From Suilimivivens sp964402925 (GTDB lineage Bacteria > Bacillota > Clostridia > Lachnospirales > Lachnospiraceae): a DNA stretch of 33,689 nucleotides. Positions 8,837 to 16,977 of this stretch are shown one piece after another. The notes under the pieces were generated by a model. The model saw only the letters and a list, made by a program, of their open reading frames with translations, was not told where the DNA came from and did not search any database. Location of the stretch: assembly GCA_964402925.1 (NCBI GenBank), contig CAYOED010000036.1, forward strand, positions 1 through 33,689. Reading direction: 5' to 3'. A program made the position numbers and the translations under genes. The number at the start of each line of letters is the position of its first letter. Within the stretch, counting starts at the first letter, position 1.

Positions 8837-8934
8837 TTCGTTTTTTTCCTCCTCATTTGTACAGAGCTCCCTGTAATAATAAACTCTCGAAAATGCGATT
8901 ATTTATGAGTTACATATTGCCCCTATTCCTATAT

Positions 8935-8963
8935 ATTATAGCGCGCCCGATAGGGCTGCGCAA
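8935..8963 (-). promoter_or_regulatory. sigma-A-type promoter of the SH3-like lipoprotein gene
   Basis: On the minus strand, TTGCGC (8958-8963), a 17-bp spacer and TATAAT (8935-8940). The leader region carries ATAGGGGCAATATGT (8912-8926). The same layout recurs at 9528-9556, so both are probably controlled by the same regulator, plausibly the XRE protein encoded between them. Confidence 0.7.
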
Positions 8964-9074
8964 GCAATATATTCAATATGTAATACCTATTACATATAAT
9001 GAATGTTCAATGTTTTGCATTGATACTAGAATGAATATATCCATACAAAAAGCCTACTAAAAAGGAGGATTAAC

Positions 9075-9347
9075 ATGATTTCTTACGAGCCACTATGGAC
9101 AACGATGGAGAAATGCCAAATTACAAAATATCAACTTATTTATCACTGGGGAATATCATCAAATACTCTAAGAAGGATGTCACATTCTGAACCGATTAGT
9201 TCAAACACATTAAATGAGCTATGCTTAATCCTGAATTGCAGAGTGGAGGACATTTTACAGTTTGAGCCGACGGAAGAAGAACTGACCGCTATCGCACAGC
9301 GGAAAGAGGAAATCAGCAATTTCAGAAGAAAGAAACCCAAAAAATAA
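9075..9347 (+). CDS. small XRE/Cro-type helix-turn-helix regulator
   Basis: This 90-residue protein has a Cro/CI-like domain over residues about 10-65: ITKYQLIYHWGISSNTLRRM forms the turn and recognition helix, and ISSNTLNELCLILNCRVEDIL is the typical closing helix with the L-C-x-x-L-x-C-x-x-x-D-I-L pattern. A charged tail follows. The start has AAAGGAGG 7 bases upstream. It is flanked by two copies of a minus-strand promoter with a shared downstream motif (ATAGGGGCAATATGT), so it probably represses both. It ends on a terminator. Confidence 0.85.
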   Translation: MISYEPLWTTMEKCQITKYQLIYHWGISSNTLRRMSHSEPISSNTLNELCLILNCRVEDILQFEPTEEELTAIAQRKEEISNFRRKKPKK

Positions 9348-9383
9348 GCCAGTGTTCTCACAACGGGAACACATGGCTTTTTT
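9347..9383 (+). terminator. terminator of the XRE gene
   Basis: AGCCAGTGTTC (9347-9357) pairs with GAACACATGGCT (9367-9378), with one bulge, followed by six Ts. It overlaps the last codons of the XRE gene. Confidence 0.8.
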
Positions 9384-9527
9384 ATTAAGTTCCTTTATTG
9401 CCTGTAAAGCGATACACTTTCCAGTTCTTCTAATTTGCATTCTTGAATGTCATTCTCCAGCATTTTGTTCTTTTTTTTCTCTGGTATTTAAACATTATAT
9501 AGTATGCGCAACATATTGCCCCTATAA

Positions 9528-9556
9528 ATTATAGTGTATCCTTATTTATGGTGCAA
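9528..9556 (-). promoter_or_regulatory. second copy of the XRE-flanking promoter, pointing antisense to xre
   Basis: TTGCAC (9551-9556), 17 bp, TATAAT (9528-9533) on the minus strand, followed by TTATAGGGGCAATATGT as in the promoter at 8935. No minus-strand gene lies directly downstream. Transcription would run into the XRE gene in the antisense direction, so it may give a regulatory antisense RNA or be the relic of a duplication. Confidence 0.55.
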
Positions 9557-9615
9557 GAGTAATATATGCAACAAATTGCCCTCATTGGAAGTGGCTTGTA
9601 TTTTCCGTAAAATAA

Positions 9616-9660
9616 GGCAAAAAAAATAAGCCCATATTCCATAAAGAACATAAGGCTTAT
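9616..9660 (-). terminator. minus-strand terminator after the 44-codon reading frame
   Basis: ATAAGCC (9626-9632) pairs with GGCTTAT (9654-9660). On the minus strand the stem runs into eight Ts. It lies about 70 bp after the small reading frame at 9729-9863, which supports that frame, or an RNA, being transcribed. Confidence 0.7.
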
Positions 9661-9728
9661 CTTATCATTTCAGCTAACCTGCACCATTTACGGTAACATG
9701 CAGTGAACCCATTTGAAACAATAGCTGT

Positions 9729-9863
9729 TTAGGTACAGCCATCCTCCAATGTCATTTTATTGCATTTACAGGTTGCAAGCCCTTGTCGGGCTTCCCCTAA
9801 TTGCGGGGTCCATATATTATATGGATCTGCCCCCAGATTATAACTAAAAATCTGTTTTTCCAT
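9729..9863 (-). CDS. possible 44-residue small protein
   Basis: The frame starts at the ATG at 9863, which has AGAGGGA 8 bases upstream. A longer frame from 9968 would start inside the palindrome repeat and is rejected. The product has a Cys-containing tail (residues 33-43, CKCNKMTLEDG). The DNA also folds strongly: TCCATATA/TATATGGA flanked by GGGGC/CCCC at about 9803-9833, and GCCC/GGGC near 9785. A structured RNA is therefore an alternative. It diverges from the large helicase gene across palindrome copy B and ends before a terminator. Confidence 0.35.
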   Translation of the reverse strand: MEKQIFSYNLGADPYNIWTPQLGEARQGLATCKCNKMTLEDGCT

Positions 9864-9882
9864 GAAATATTCCCTCTGATTT

Positions 9883-10250
9883 ATGAACAAACCAAGTTCA
9901 TATATAAAAGTGCCGTAATGCCTGTAAAATCGATGCTTCCAGAGATTTTTCCCATCTAAAAAAAACATGATTTTCCTTAAATAAATTGATAAAAAAATTT
10001 GCCCTTTAAAAGAAAAAAGTATGGTTTTGATTTATCAGGATTCACCGCCAGCAAAAAGAAAAACAACACCACTTTCTTTGACTGGTATTTCAGTCCATGA
10101 TATATCTGCTTACCATTTTTCTTTTTAAAAGGCATTCATTTTTTCTTTTATTATTTAAAGGATTTTCCTTATTTTTTTACTCTTTAAAAAGGCTGTAAAC
10201 CATTGATTTTACTGGATTTGCAAGACTTTCTTCCATGAACAGGCTCATTT
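9883..10250. repeat. palindrome copy B: about 370-bp imperfect dyad
   Basis: Nested arm pairs are symmetric about base 10,067-10,068: GTTCAT (9896) / ATGAAC (10235); CCTGTAAAATCGAT (9921) / ATTGATTTTACTGG (10202); CCTTAAATAAAT (9975) / ATTATTTAAAGG (10150); GCCCTTTAAAAGAAAAA (10001) / TTTTTCTTTTTAAAAGGC (10116); CCAGCAAAAAGAAA (10048) / TTTCTTTGACTGG (10073). It lies in the divergent gap between the 44-codon frame and the 913-residue helicase. About 175 bp of it is repeated directly at 13,198-13,372, on the other side of the helicase gene. An origin, a long-hairpin RNA or a MITE-like passenger are all possible. Confidence 0.85.
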
Positions 10251-10257
10251 CATCAGA

Positions 10258-10286
10258 TTTACTCCACCCAATAAATAGTTTATAAT
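10258..10286 (+). promoter_or_regulatory. possible promoter of the large helicase gene
   Basis: A perfect TATAAT at 10,281-10,286 lies 30 bp before the ATG. The best -35 match 17 bp upstream (TTTACT) is weak. It begins just outside palindrome copy B. Confidence 0.4.
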
Positions 10287-10315
10287 GGAAAACAACACTT
10301 TTAAGGAGAAAAATT

Positions 10316-13057
10316 ATGGATGGGAAACAAAAAAAGTTAAAAAACATGGATATGAAAGCATTTGAATTGCCAGAGCTCTATCTGCATGCCCCTGACACTG
10401 ACAGATTCCAAAGTTTTCTAAATAACTCACAGTATGTCTTAAATCTTCTCTACAACAAAAAAAACTATACCCCTAACATTGCAAAAAGAAGTTTTACGGA
10501 AAAGCTGACAAAATACCCTGAAGAAGGGAACATGGAATACATAAAAAGTCTGATTGAACTGGATAATGGAGCAATGAACCTTATTATTGCCCCGACTGGA
10601 AGTGGCAAGACTTATTCTATTAATGCTATTTTCCAACAAATAAATGCTGAATCTGATGGGAAACAGCTTCTATGCCTGCTCTGCCCCAACAGGGTACAAA
10701 ACATCCAGAATGAAAAAAGTGATGACTACAGCTTTGAAGCACTGGTAGCAGGTGTTCAGTTGGATGAAAATGAGCATAATGTACGACAAATATCCGCTGT
10801 TTATGATAAAGTACCAAGTATTATCAATTATAAAAAGGCACACCCTGACTGCAAATTAAGGCTGGTGATTGATGAATGCCAGACACTTATCTCCGCAAAT
10901 ACTTTCAGGGAGCAGGCTATTGATACAATTATGCGGATGATCAACGAAAAAATTGCCGATTCCTATACTTTCATTACAGCAACTTATGAAAATATGTGCT
11001 GTTTTTCCTTTGATAATATTGTGTTGTTTGAAGATAAAAATTATAAACCTGTATTCAAATCGGTCAACATCAAGTATGCAAAACAGAAACAGTTTGAAAA
11101 CCTTGTCATCGATACCGCAGTACATGAAAGCAAGCCATATATCCGATTGAATGACACCCAAATGATAAAGAGAGTTGAAGCCACTCTTTCAAATATGGGG
11201 TCAATATGCTACTCCGTCACTGCTAATGATAAAGCAAGTACAACAAATGAAGATGGCACTGTCACTTACGATAATGTTATTTTCGACCATATCGTAAACC
11301 ATGATGACCTTTACAACAATGAAGGGGAGGCTGACACCATCCTTGCCACCTCATTACTTGATGCTGGTACAAATTTTACAAAATACAGTCCTGAAAGTAC
11401 CCCTGTATTTGCAGTATTTAACCCAAAGCTGATGAACATTGATGAGATTGAGCAGGCTTTCAACCGCTTCCGCCCACAAAAGGATGCCAAAGGGAATGTC
11501 ATCCAGCTCGATCATGCCCTTATCATCCACCAGATGCCCAGTTCCAGCATCAGAAGTGCCAAAGTTTATAAGCAGGGCAGCAACGGAAAAGTGAAGCTGT
11601 TATTCTCAATTCCCTCAAAAGCTGTTACTTATACCGACAACACTTCCCAAAAAGAAAGAGAATCGGGAAAACACAACGGAATCATCACTATTTCTGGGGA
11701 TTATTTTTCAGCACTGGAAGATGGGATATATTACCTCCATATCCACTTTTTAGATCAGGCAGTTCCTATGTCTTACAACCTGTATGTGAACTGCTGGTCA
11801 GACGAAAGGCCAGATAACGATACTATGGAATCCCTTTTCAAAAATGTAATGGAAAAAGGGCGTGCAATGCTTAATAACTGGGGCGGCGAAAAAATCAGGG
11901 CTGACCTTAACACTTTTCAGGATGCTGTCTTGACTCTGGGCGATGCCATGAGTGGCAGTACCGCCTTTATTTACAATACTGGGGATAAAGAAGTATCCAG
12001 CCAGATTCTTTTAAGACCTTATGCTTTTTTCAGTTCTCTCAGGAGTATATTGCAGAATTATCTGAAACAGGCAAAAAACCAGTGTGACCGTGCCCAGCAG
12101 TATATAGAAACTCCTGACATGTCCAATGAAAATATGTATGATATTTTTGCTGAAGCAGACCAAGAGGAAAATTTAAGGGAAACTTTAGAAAGGCATTTGA
12201 ATGTACTGAAAATAGAAGACCCCACCATTGGCAAAGCCCTGTATGTCGCAAAAGACCTGACAGTGCAGATCAACCGCAAAAAGCTGTTCAACAGTGCCTA
12301 TTCCGCTTACCAGAACCAGTTCTACTACTATCCAGAAAGGCTTGTGGATGAACTTACCCGCCGTTTGAATGTCCCTGTTTCCATTTCTTATTATGCACCA
12401 GAGGAATATAAGCTGGAAACAGTTGAGGATGACAGGGATTCTATATTACAGATGCTAAACACCCTGTATAAAACCCCTGCCATGAAAGGCATCCTCTGCG
12501 ATGTGCTCCATAGCGGAAAATCCATCCCAGTTGATATAGATCGTGAGTACAGGGAAATGCTTGCCAAAATATTGCAGAGCAATCTCTACAAAAAGGAATA
12601 CCAGCCCCTGCATAAAGTATCCTCTTCTCTGACTTTTGATTATATTGTCAAGGCACTCAACACTTTAGAAGACAGGAAGCAGGTCAATAAGCATATCACA
12701 CGAATCATATATATGCTGAACAATCAGGATATTCTTACAAAAGGGGCTACATCAGTTAAAGCAAAAAATAAACAGGTACAGTTTATGGAACAGAAAACTC
12801 TCATTTCTATTATTGAGGAAAAAAAGAATGGAAATGAAAACAAAAAATTTACTGTCAATGATAAATTTAAAGAAACCATACGGGAAGCATTCAATAACAA
12901 AATGGCTTCCATTGTTACAGGGTACACTCCCAAAACCCCTGTACAGTTTAAAAATCTGCTGTACTTAGTTTATGAGATTAAAAACAGGAATGCCAGCTCT
13001 AGAGAGGATGAAGTGGCAAAACCTATCGTAACTATTGAACAGGTTCCTTTTAAATAA
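10316..13057 (+). CDS. SF2 DEAD-like helicase/ATPase, 913 residues
   Basis: Superfamily 2 motifs occur in order: Walker A APTGSGKT (92-99), motif Ia CPNRV (123-127), Walker B/DECQ (186-189), motif III TAT (221-223), motif V ATSLLDAGTNF and motif VI DEIEQAFNRFRP with Arg finger residues. A long C-terminal region of about 500 residues has no motif I recognise. The layout resembles origin-binding-type helicases. The protein is a paralogue of the 777-residue protein at 19,671: both share TFR-x-x-AI after motif II, RLN after motif III and IEQ-x-x-NR-x-R in motif VI. It is flanked by palindrome copies B and C in direct orientation. AAGGAG precedes the ATG. A role in opening or unwinding element DNA for replication is inferred. 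Confidence 0.75.
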   Translation: MDGKQKKLKNMDMKAFELPELYLHAPDTDRFQSFLNNSQYVLNLLYNKKNYTPNIAKRSFTEKLTKYPEEGNMEYIKSLIELDNGAMNLIIAPTGSGKTYSINAIFQQINAESDGKQLLCLLCPNRVQNIQNEKSDDYSFEALVAGVQLDENEHNVRQISAVYDKVPSIINYKKAHPDCKLRLVIDECQTLISANTFREQAIDTIMRMINEKIADSYTFITATYENMCCFSFDNIVLFEDKNYKPVFKSVNIKYAKQKQFENLVIDTAVHESKPYIRLNDTQMIKRVEATLSNMGSICYSVTANDKASTTNEDGTVTYDNVIFDHIVNHDDLYNNEGEADTILATSLLDAGTNFTKYSPESTPVFAVFNPKLMNIDEIEQAFNRFRPQKDAKGNVIQLDHALIIHQMPSSSIRSAKVYKQGSNGKVKLLFSIPSKAVTYTDNTSQKERESGKHNGIITISGDYFSALEDGIYYLHIHFLDQAVPMSYNLYVNCWSDERPDNDTMESLFKNVMEKGRAMLNNWGGEKIRADLNTFQDAVLTLGDAMSGSTAFIYNTGDKEVSSQILLRPYAFFSSLRSILQNYLKQAKNQCDRAQQYIETPDMSNENMYDIFAEADQEENLRETLERHLNVLKIEDPTIGKALYVAKDLTVQINRKKLFNSAYSAYQNQFYYYPERLVDELTRRLNVPVSISYYAPEEYKLETVEDDRDSILQMLNTLYKTPAMKGILCDVLHSGKSIPVDIDREYREMLAKILQSNLYKKEYQPLHKVSSSLTFDYIVKALNTLEDRKQVNKHITRIIYMLNNQDILTKGATSVKAKNKQVQFMEQKTLISIIEEKKNGNENKKFTVNDKFKETIREAFNNKMASIVTGYTPKTPVQFKNLLYLVYEIKNRNASSREDEVAKPIVTIEQVPFK

Positions 13058-13069
13058 AACTCATTCTTA

Positions 13070-13097
13070 CAGGGGGCGAATATCAGCCCCCTATCTT
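13070..13097 (+). terminator. GC-rich hairpin after the large helicase gene
   Basis: AGGGGGC and GCCCCCT pair around an 8-base loop, 17 bp after the stop codon. The tail is only ATCTTAT, so termination may be incomplete. Confidence 0.55.
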
Positions 13098-13117
13098 ATG
13101 AAAAACACTTCTTTCCC

Positions 13118-13535
13118 ATGAACAAACCTCATTCATTGTTAAAAGTGCCAGAAGTCCAGTAAAATCAATACTTTCAGAGATTTTTGCCATCAAAAAAATA
13201 ATGATTTTCCTTAAATAAATTACTAAAAAAATTTGCCCTTTAAAAGAAAAAACAGTATGGTTCTGATTTATCAGGACTCACCACCAGCAAAAAGAAAACA
13301 AAGCCACTTTCTTTGACTGGTATTTCACTCCAAGATATATCTGCTTACCATTTTTCTTTTTAGAGGGCAGATTCTTTTTTCTAAAGCACTTTAAATCATA
13401 TCCTCTTAACAAGAAACTAAAAAAATATTGTATTTATATATAGGAAAACATGATTTTTTTTGCATTCAAAAATGCCAAAAGGCCTTGTTTTTACGGGTAA
13501 AATTGACATTTCAGGCATGAACAGCCTGTTCATCA
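13118..13535. repeat. palindrome copy C
   Basis: The left half closely follows copy B: ATGAACAAACC (13118), CCAGTAAAATCAAT (13156-13169), CCTTAAATAAAT (13209), inner arms at 13,235-13,251 and 13,351-13,368, and innermost CCAGCAAAAAGAAA (13284) / TTTCTTTGACTGG (13308), centred on 13,302. The right outer half is more diverged and shifted: CCTTGTTTTTACGGG (13483-13497) and ATGAACAG (about 13,516). It fills the convergent gap between the large helicase gene and the gene at 13,603. Confidence 0.8.
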
Positions 13536-13569
13536 ATTTAAGTTCTAATATCCCATTTAAGATATAAAA

Positions 13570-13596
13570 GAACTCCAGCCCAAAAGCCAGAGTTCC
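13570..13596 (-). terminator. terminator of the radC-dnaJ-like operon
   Basis: GAACTC/GAGTTC arms with an imperfect TGGC/GGCTG inner stem, followed on the minus strand by TTTTAT, lie just after the stop codon at 13,603. Confidence 0.75.
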
Positions 13597-13602
13597 CTGT
13601 TC

Positions 13603-13872
13603 CTATCCTTTAAAATAAAATTCTTCAAATACCTTTTCACAGTCCTCTATGGACTTTAAATTGTAGTGTCCAAAGTTGAGGCTATGGCTTGATTCATTCC
13701 ATGCAGTCCACACCGCATATGTACCATCCTCTTTCTCTGCCGATACCATCCACAGGTAATCATCATCTGGATGATAAGACTTTCTCCTGATTTCCAATAC
13801 TGTATATTCAGGCAGATATTTCTTAAAATAAAGCTCCACATGCCCTTTTACTTTGCTTAAATCAATCTTCAT
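13603..13872 (-). CDS. small hypothetical protein, 89 residues
   Basis: The product is acidic and strand-rich (YTVLEIRRKSYHP, then WMVSAEKEDGTYAVWTAW) and ends in an amphipathic helix. Its ATG overlaps the stop codon of the J-domain gene by 4 bases, so it is translationally coupled to that gene. No family recognised. Confidence 0.65.
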   Translation of the reverse strand: MKIDLSKVKGHVELYFKKYLPEYTVLEIRRKSYHPDDDYLWMVSAEKEDGTYAVWTAWNESSHSLNFGHYNLKSIEDCEKVFEEFYFKG

Positions 13873-14396
13873 AAGGCTTTTATCCTCCTGCTGTTCTCCT
13901 TTTCTTCCTTTTCTGTCCTGAACCTGATTTCCACAGAACCATACTTTTTCCTGATATAGCTCATGGGGGCAGGATTTGAGTTGAATTTATGGTAATCATC
14001 AAAGTGCAGATACCACATCTGTTTCTGTCTTGCCCAATGGAAACCAAGTTCTTTGAGTTCTTTCCTGTATTCATAGCAGTTGGACACCCAAATCCACACA
14101 CCGATAATCTCCACTTTAATATTCTTAAACCTTGATAACTGCATAACCATATCCCTGATCTGCTGGTCTTTCTGCCAGTCAAACTGCTGTTTCTGTTTAT
14201 CGGTGGCATCTTTATATGTATCCTTATGTTCAAAATCAGTTTTCAGTCTTTTGAATAAGATATCATACTCTGCATTGATTTCCTTGATGGCATCCTCTGA
14301 ACCGCCGTTATCAGGATGGTGTTTTACCACCAGTTTCCTGTACAGCTTCCTCAATTCATTAAGGTTATTTATCTCTTTGAACCACTTCATAAACAT
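13869..14396 (-). CDS. J-domain (DnaJ-like) protein
   Basis: This 175-residue protein has an N-terminal J domain (about 10-50) with the HPD signature (KHHPDNGG) and helices on either side. The rest lacks the Gly/Phe and zinc-finger regions of full DnaJ. The C-terminal half (about 100-165, with W and Y residues) resembles small plasmid J-domain proteins. It would stimulate host DnaK, perhaps to remodel replication complexes as DnaJ does for plasmid Rep proteins. It lies between radC-like and the 89-residue gene in a tightly packed minus-strand operon. Confidence 0.8.
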   Translation of the reverse strand: MFMKWFKEINNLNELRKLYRKLVVKHHPDNGGSEDAIKEINAEYDILFKRLKTDFEHKDTYKDATDKQKQQFDWQKDQQIRDMVMQLSRFKNIKVEIIGVWIWVSNCYEYRKELKELGFHWARQKQMWYLHFDDYHKFNSNPAPMSYIRKKYGSVEIRFRTEKEEKENSRRIKAL

Positions 14397-14405
14397 ACCA
14401 TCCTT

Positions 14406-14870
14406 TCACAGTATTTTTGCTTCATTGAAACTGAAATAAGAATCCCTTCCAATGATGATATGGTCTGCAAGGTTTATACTTATCATTTTCCCTGCTTCCT
14501 TAATCTTTTGGGTTATCTTAATATCTGTGTCGCTTGGCACCACATTTCCTGAAGGATGGTTGTGACAGAGTATGATCTGCACCGCTCCTGCAAGCAGTGC
14601 CCTGATATAAAGCTCTCTTGGTGTGATAAGGCTTACATTCACTGTTCCTTTTGAAATAAAGAATATCCCTAAAACTTTGCATGAACTGTTCATGGCAATC
14701 ATATAGCAGTATTCTTCTGCCATCTGCTCCATATGCAGAAGCCTCCGCATCATCAGTACAATGTCTTCTGGATTGTTCAGCTTCCCTGTTTTATAATTTA
14801 CTGCCTTTTCCTTTACCAGCATTGTCCTGTTATCTTCGGACAACATGGCTTCATAAAAATTTATCCGCAT
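14406..14870 (-). CDS. radC: RadC-family JAB/MPN+ protein
   Basis: This 154-residue protein carries the zinc-metalloprotease-like core of RadC: CHNHPSGNVVPSDTD (H-x-H-P...S-x-x-D, about 113-127), preceded by ITPRELYIRALLAGA, which is typical of the family. Like mobile-element RadC proteins it lacks the N-terminal helix-hairpin-helix part of chromosomal RadC (about 220 residues). It is found on plasmids, ICEs and phages beside anti-restriction and replication genes. The true activity is unsettled. It ends 10 bp before the J-domain gene. Confidence 0.9.
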   Translation of the reverse strand: MRINFYEAMLSEDNRTMLVKEKAVNYKTGKLNNPEDIVLMMRRLLHMEQMAEEYCYMIAMNSSCKVLGIFFISKGTVNVSLITPRELYIRALLAGAVQIILCHNHPSGNVVPSDTDIKITQKIKEAGKMISINLADHIIIGRDSYFSFNEAKIL

Positions 14871-14889
14871 GGTACTTACCTGCCTTTCC

Positions 14890-14960
14890 CTTATTTTAAA
14901 ACAGAGGCAGACTATTTAGCCCACCTCTGTTCCTGTAGCTGCGCAGCAGCTACACTTCTA
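14890..14960 (-). terminator. hairpins ending the DUF262 gene
   Basis: GTAGCTGC/GCAGCTAC form a tight hairpin at about 14,936-14,954. AACAGAGG/CCTCTGTT then form a stem (about 14,900-14,931) followed on the minus strand by TTAAAATAA. Both lie between the DUF262 stop (14,985) and the radC start (14,870). Confidence 0.6.
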
Positions 14961-14984
14961 TATGAAATTTTCATGCAGGCATTA

Positions 14985-16379
14985 TTATTCTGCATTGTCA
15001 AAGGAAATCTCTTCCTGCATTTCTGCTTCTGAAGATTCCTCTGTTTCCTCCTCATTCTGGATTTCAGAATCATCTGTCTGCCCTATGGGACTTTCTGTTT
15101 CTCCCTGAACAGCAGAGACTTCTTCTTGTTCCAGCAATGCCTGTTCCTCCTGTACTGTATCGGCAGTGTTTTCTTCCTGCTCTTTATCATCTGTTGCAGG
15201 AGCATCACCGCTTTCCTTTTCTTCCAGCACAGCATCAGCTTCTACCGATTCAGATTCTTCCCTTTCTTCTTTTATGAGGGCAATCTTTTCTTCAATTTCC
15301 GCCACCAGATCTTTGAGTTCTTCGGGAAGGTCAACTTCTTGGTAAGCACAGAAACTTTTTACCATAACAGCAAGTCTTCCGTTTACCTTTTCTAACTTCG
15401 TAGAGCCAGTCGAACAGAACAGCTTGTAGTCTTCAAACAATGGATCTTCCTCTGTAAAATACTCCCACCACTGCCGAAAATACATAGGTTTGATTTCTGT
15501 ATCCTCTGCCACATCCGCAAGATACAAAAGCATTGGAATACTGATCTTCTTCAACTGCTTATTTGGCTGCGGAAATGCTTCTGTCAGGTACTGCACTGTT
15601 GAGCGGAGCAGATTGCTCTGCTTATCGGTATAACAGCCCTTGATACTCTCTGCATATTCCTTAATGCTTGTTTCCGAAAAATCCTTAAACTCAAACCCTG
15701 CAATATAGTTCCTATCCAGTAACATCATTGCCTGAAATAAACACCGCTGGTCATCACTTGCCTTTATCTGTGCTTTTGTGAAGGAAGCACTTTCCGCAAG
15801 GAAATGAGAACCAAGAAGTTCATTCAAAAGAATCGCAACCTCTGTTCCCGATTTTGCTTTGCATAATTGCGCCGAAGTGAGCGGAACTGCTGAATTTAAT
15901 CTGCTGAATACTTCCTCAATCATGCTGTTCACATATTCTTCAGTATCTCCATCTTCTGGTTCAAAGGCTTCTATCTTCATCTTAAATCTGATAATCTCCT
16001 GCTGGCAGTCCTGTGGCAAATCTGAAAAGAACTGCCCGCTCAAAGCCTCATAAGATACACCATCGATCAAAACTGGCGGAATCTCCTCCAACGGGAACTT
16101 ATTGTCGATAAAGTCAAACACTGTGGTAATCCGCTGGATGCCGTCAATGACACTGTACCGATACTTCTTATCGGCAATCATATCTTTTCTGAAATACACT
16201 GTCGGCACAGCAAAGATATTGCTCATAAGTATGCTGTGTATTAGCAGTGACTTCCTCATGCCATCCCACATGCCTGATTTTCGCTGGATGGGCGAATTGA
16301 AGTCTATGGTATCCTTTGAGGGATTGTCCTTCATCGCCTTTAATGTTTTGATTGTCATGCTGATATTATTCCTTATCAT
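14985..16379 (-). CDS. DUF262 (ParB/Srx-fold) protein with long acidic tail
   Basis: This 464-residue protein has an N-terminal DUF262 domain (about 20-130) with the diagnostic DGIQRIT after YSVI, and IQRKSGMWDG upstream. DUF262 proteins include the GmrS half of GmrSD restriction systems, other phage-defence proteins, and ParB-related enzymes that use the D-G-x-Q-R loop to bind nucleotides. The last about 100 residues are almost entirely Glu, Asp, Ser, Ala and Gln. The usual C-terminal HNH nuclease (DUF1524) is not evident. It lies in the replication/maintenance block next to ssb, so either partition-like or defence roles are possible. Confidence 0.75.
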   Translation of the reverse strand: MIRNNISMTIKTLKAMKDNPSKDTIDFNSPIQRKSGMWDGMRKSLLIHSILMSNIFAVPTVYFRKDMIADKKYRYSVIDGIQRITTVFDFIDNKFPLEEIPPVLIDGVSYEALSGQFFSDLPQDCQQEIIRFKMKIEAFEPEDGDTEEYVNSMIEEVFSRLNSAVPLTSAQLCKAKSGTEVAILLNELLGSHFLAESASFTKAQIKASDDQRCLFQAMMLLDRNYIAGFEFKDFSETSIKEYAESIKGCYTDKQSNLLRSTVQYLTEAFPQPNKQLKKISIPMLLYLADVAEDTEIKPMYFRQWWEYFTEEDPLFEDYKLFCSTGSTKLEKVNGRLAVMVKSFCAYQEVDLPEELKDLVAEIEEKIALIKEEREESESVEADAVLEEKESGDAPATDDKEQEENTADTVQEEQALLEQEEVSAVQGETESPIGQTDDSEIQNEEETEESSEAEMQEEISFDNAE

Positions 16380-16496
16380 AAAAATTTCTCCTTCTGTAAA
16401 TAAAAATAGTTTGTATCTTCCCTTTATACAAGGGAGACTGGATAACCGCTGAAAGTTTCAGTAAACACATTCTCCGTTTCCCATCTCCCCACAAAA

Positions 16497-16537
16497 AAAT
16501 TGAAGCCGATAACTGCAACAACATTGCAGTACCGCTT
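16497..16537 (-). terminator. terminator after ssb
   Basis: On the minus strand GAAGC...GCTTC encloses ACTGCAA/TTGCAGT and is followed by AATTTTTTT, 40 bp after the SSB stop codon. Confidence 0.8.
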
Positions 16538-16575
16538 CCTGCCTGTAATCTCCATATGAAATTGTAAAATGCTGC

Positions 16576-16977
16576 CTATTTAAAAGGCAGGTCTTCATAA
16601 CCTTCAGGAATGTTCATAAAAGAATCATCATAAGGCATGGAGGAATCTTCTTTCCTGCCACAAAATTCAATCTCTTTTGCAAAACACTCCAAAGTATAGA
16701 CTTTCTTTCCCTCTTTGTTGGTATAGCTTCCGCTCTGCATCTTTCCACAGATAAGGATTTCCTTGCCTTTGCAGAGGCTTGCCTGTACTATCTCACCCAG
16801 CTTTCCCAGACATACACAGGGGATGAAATTGGCAGGATAATTGCCATCCCCATCTTTAGCCCTGTCCCTGTCCTCGCAGGCAAGGGTAAATCTGGCAATG
16901 CAGACAGGCTCATCACTGCTTGAATATCTGACATCAGGATTTTTTGTCAGTCTTCCTTTTAAGATGACTTTATTCAT
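16576..16977 (-). CDS. ssb: single-stranded DNA-binding protein
   Basis: This 133-residue protein starts at the ATG at 16,977. The longer open frame includes the end of the upstream gene and is rejected because GGAGGAAGAGG sits directly before this ATG. The OB fold is evident: MNKVILKGRLTKNPDVRY, then FTLACEDR, NFIPCVCLGKLGE, KGKEILICGKMQSGSY and YTLECFAKEIEFCG. The short acidic tail ends in EGYEDLPFK, so the classical DDDIPF-type partner-binding tip is degenerate. The start overlaps the preceding gene by 8 bases, showing coupling. It is the single-stranded DNA partner of the primase and helicases in this block. Confidence 0.92.
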   Translation of the reverse strand: MNKVILKGRLTKNPDVRYSSSDEPVCIARFTLACEDRDRAKDGDGNYPANFIPCVCLGKLGEIVQASLCKGKEILICGKMQSGSYTNKEGKKVYTLECFAKEIEFCGRKEDSSMPYDDSFMNIPEGYEDLPFK

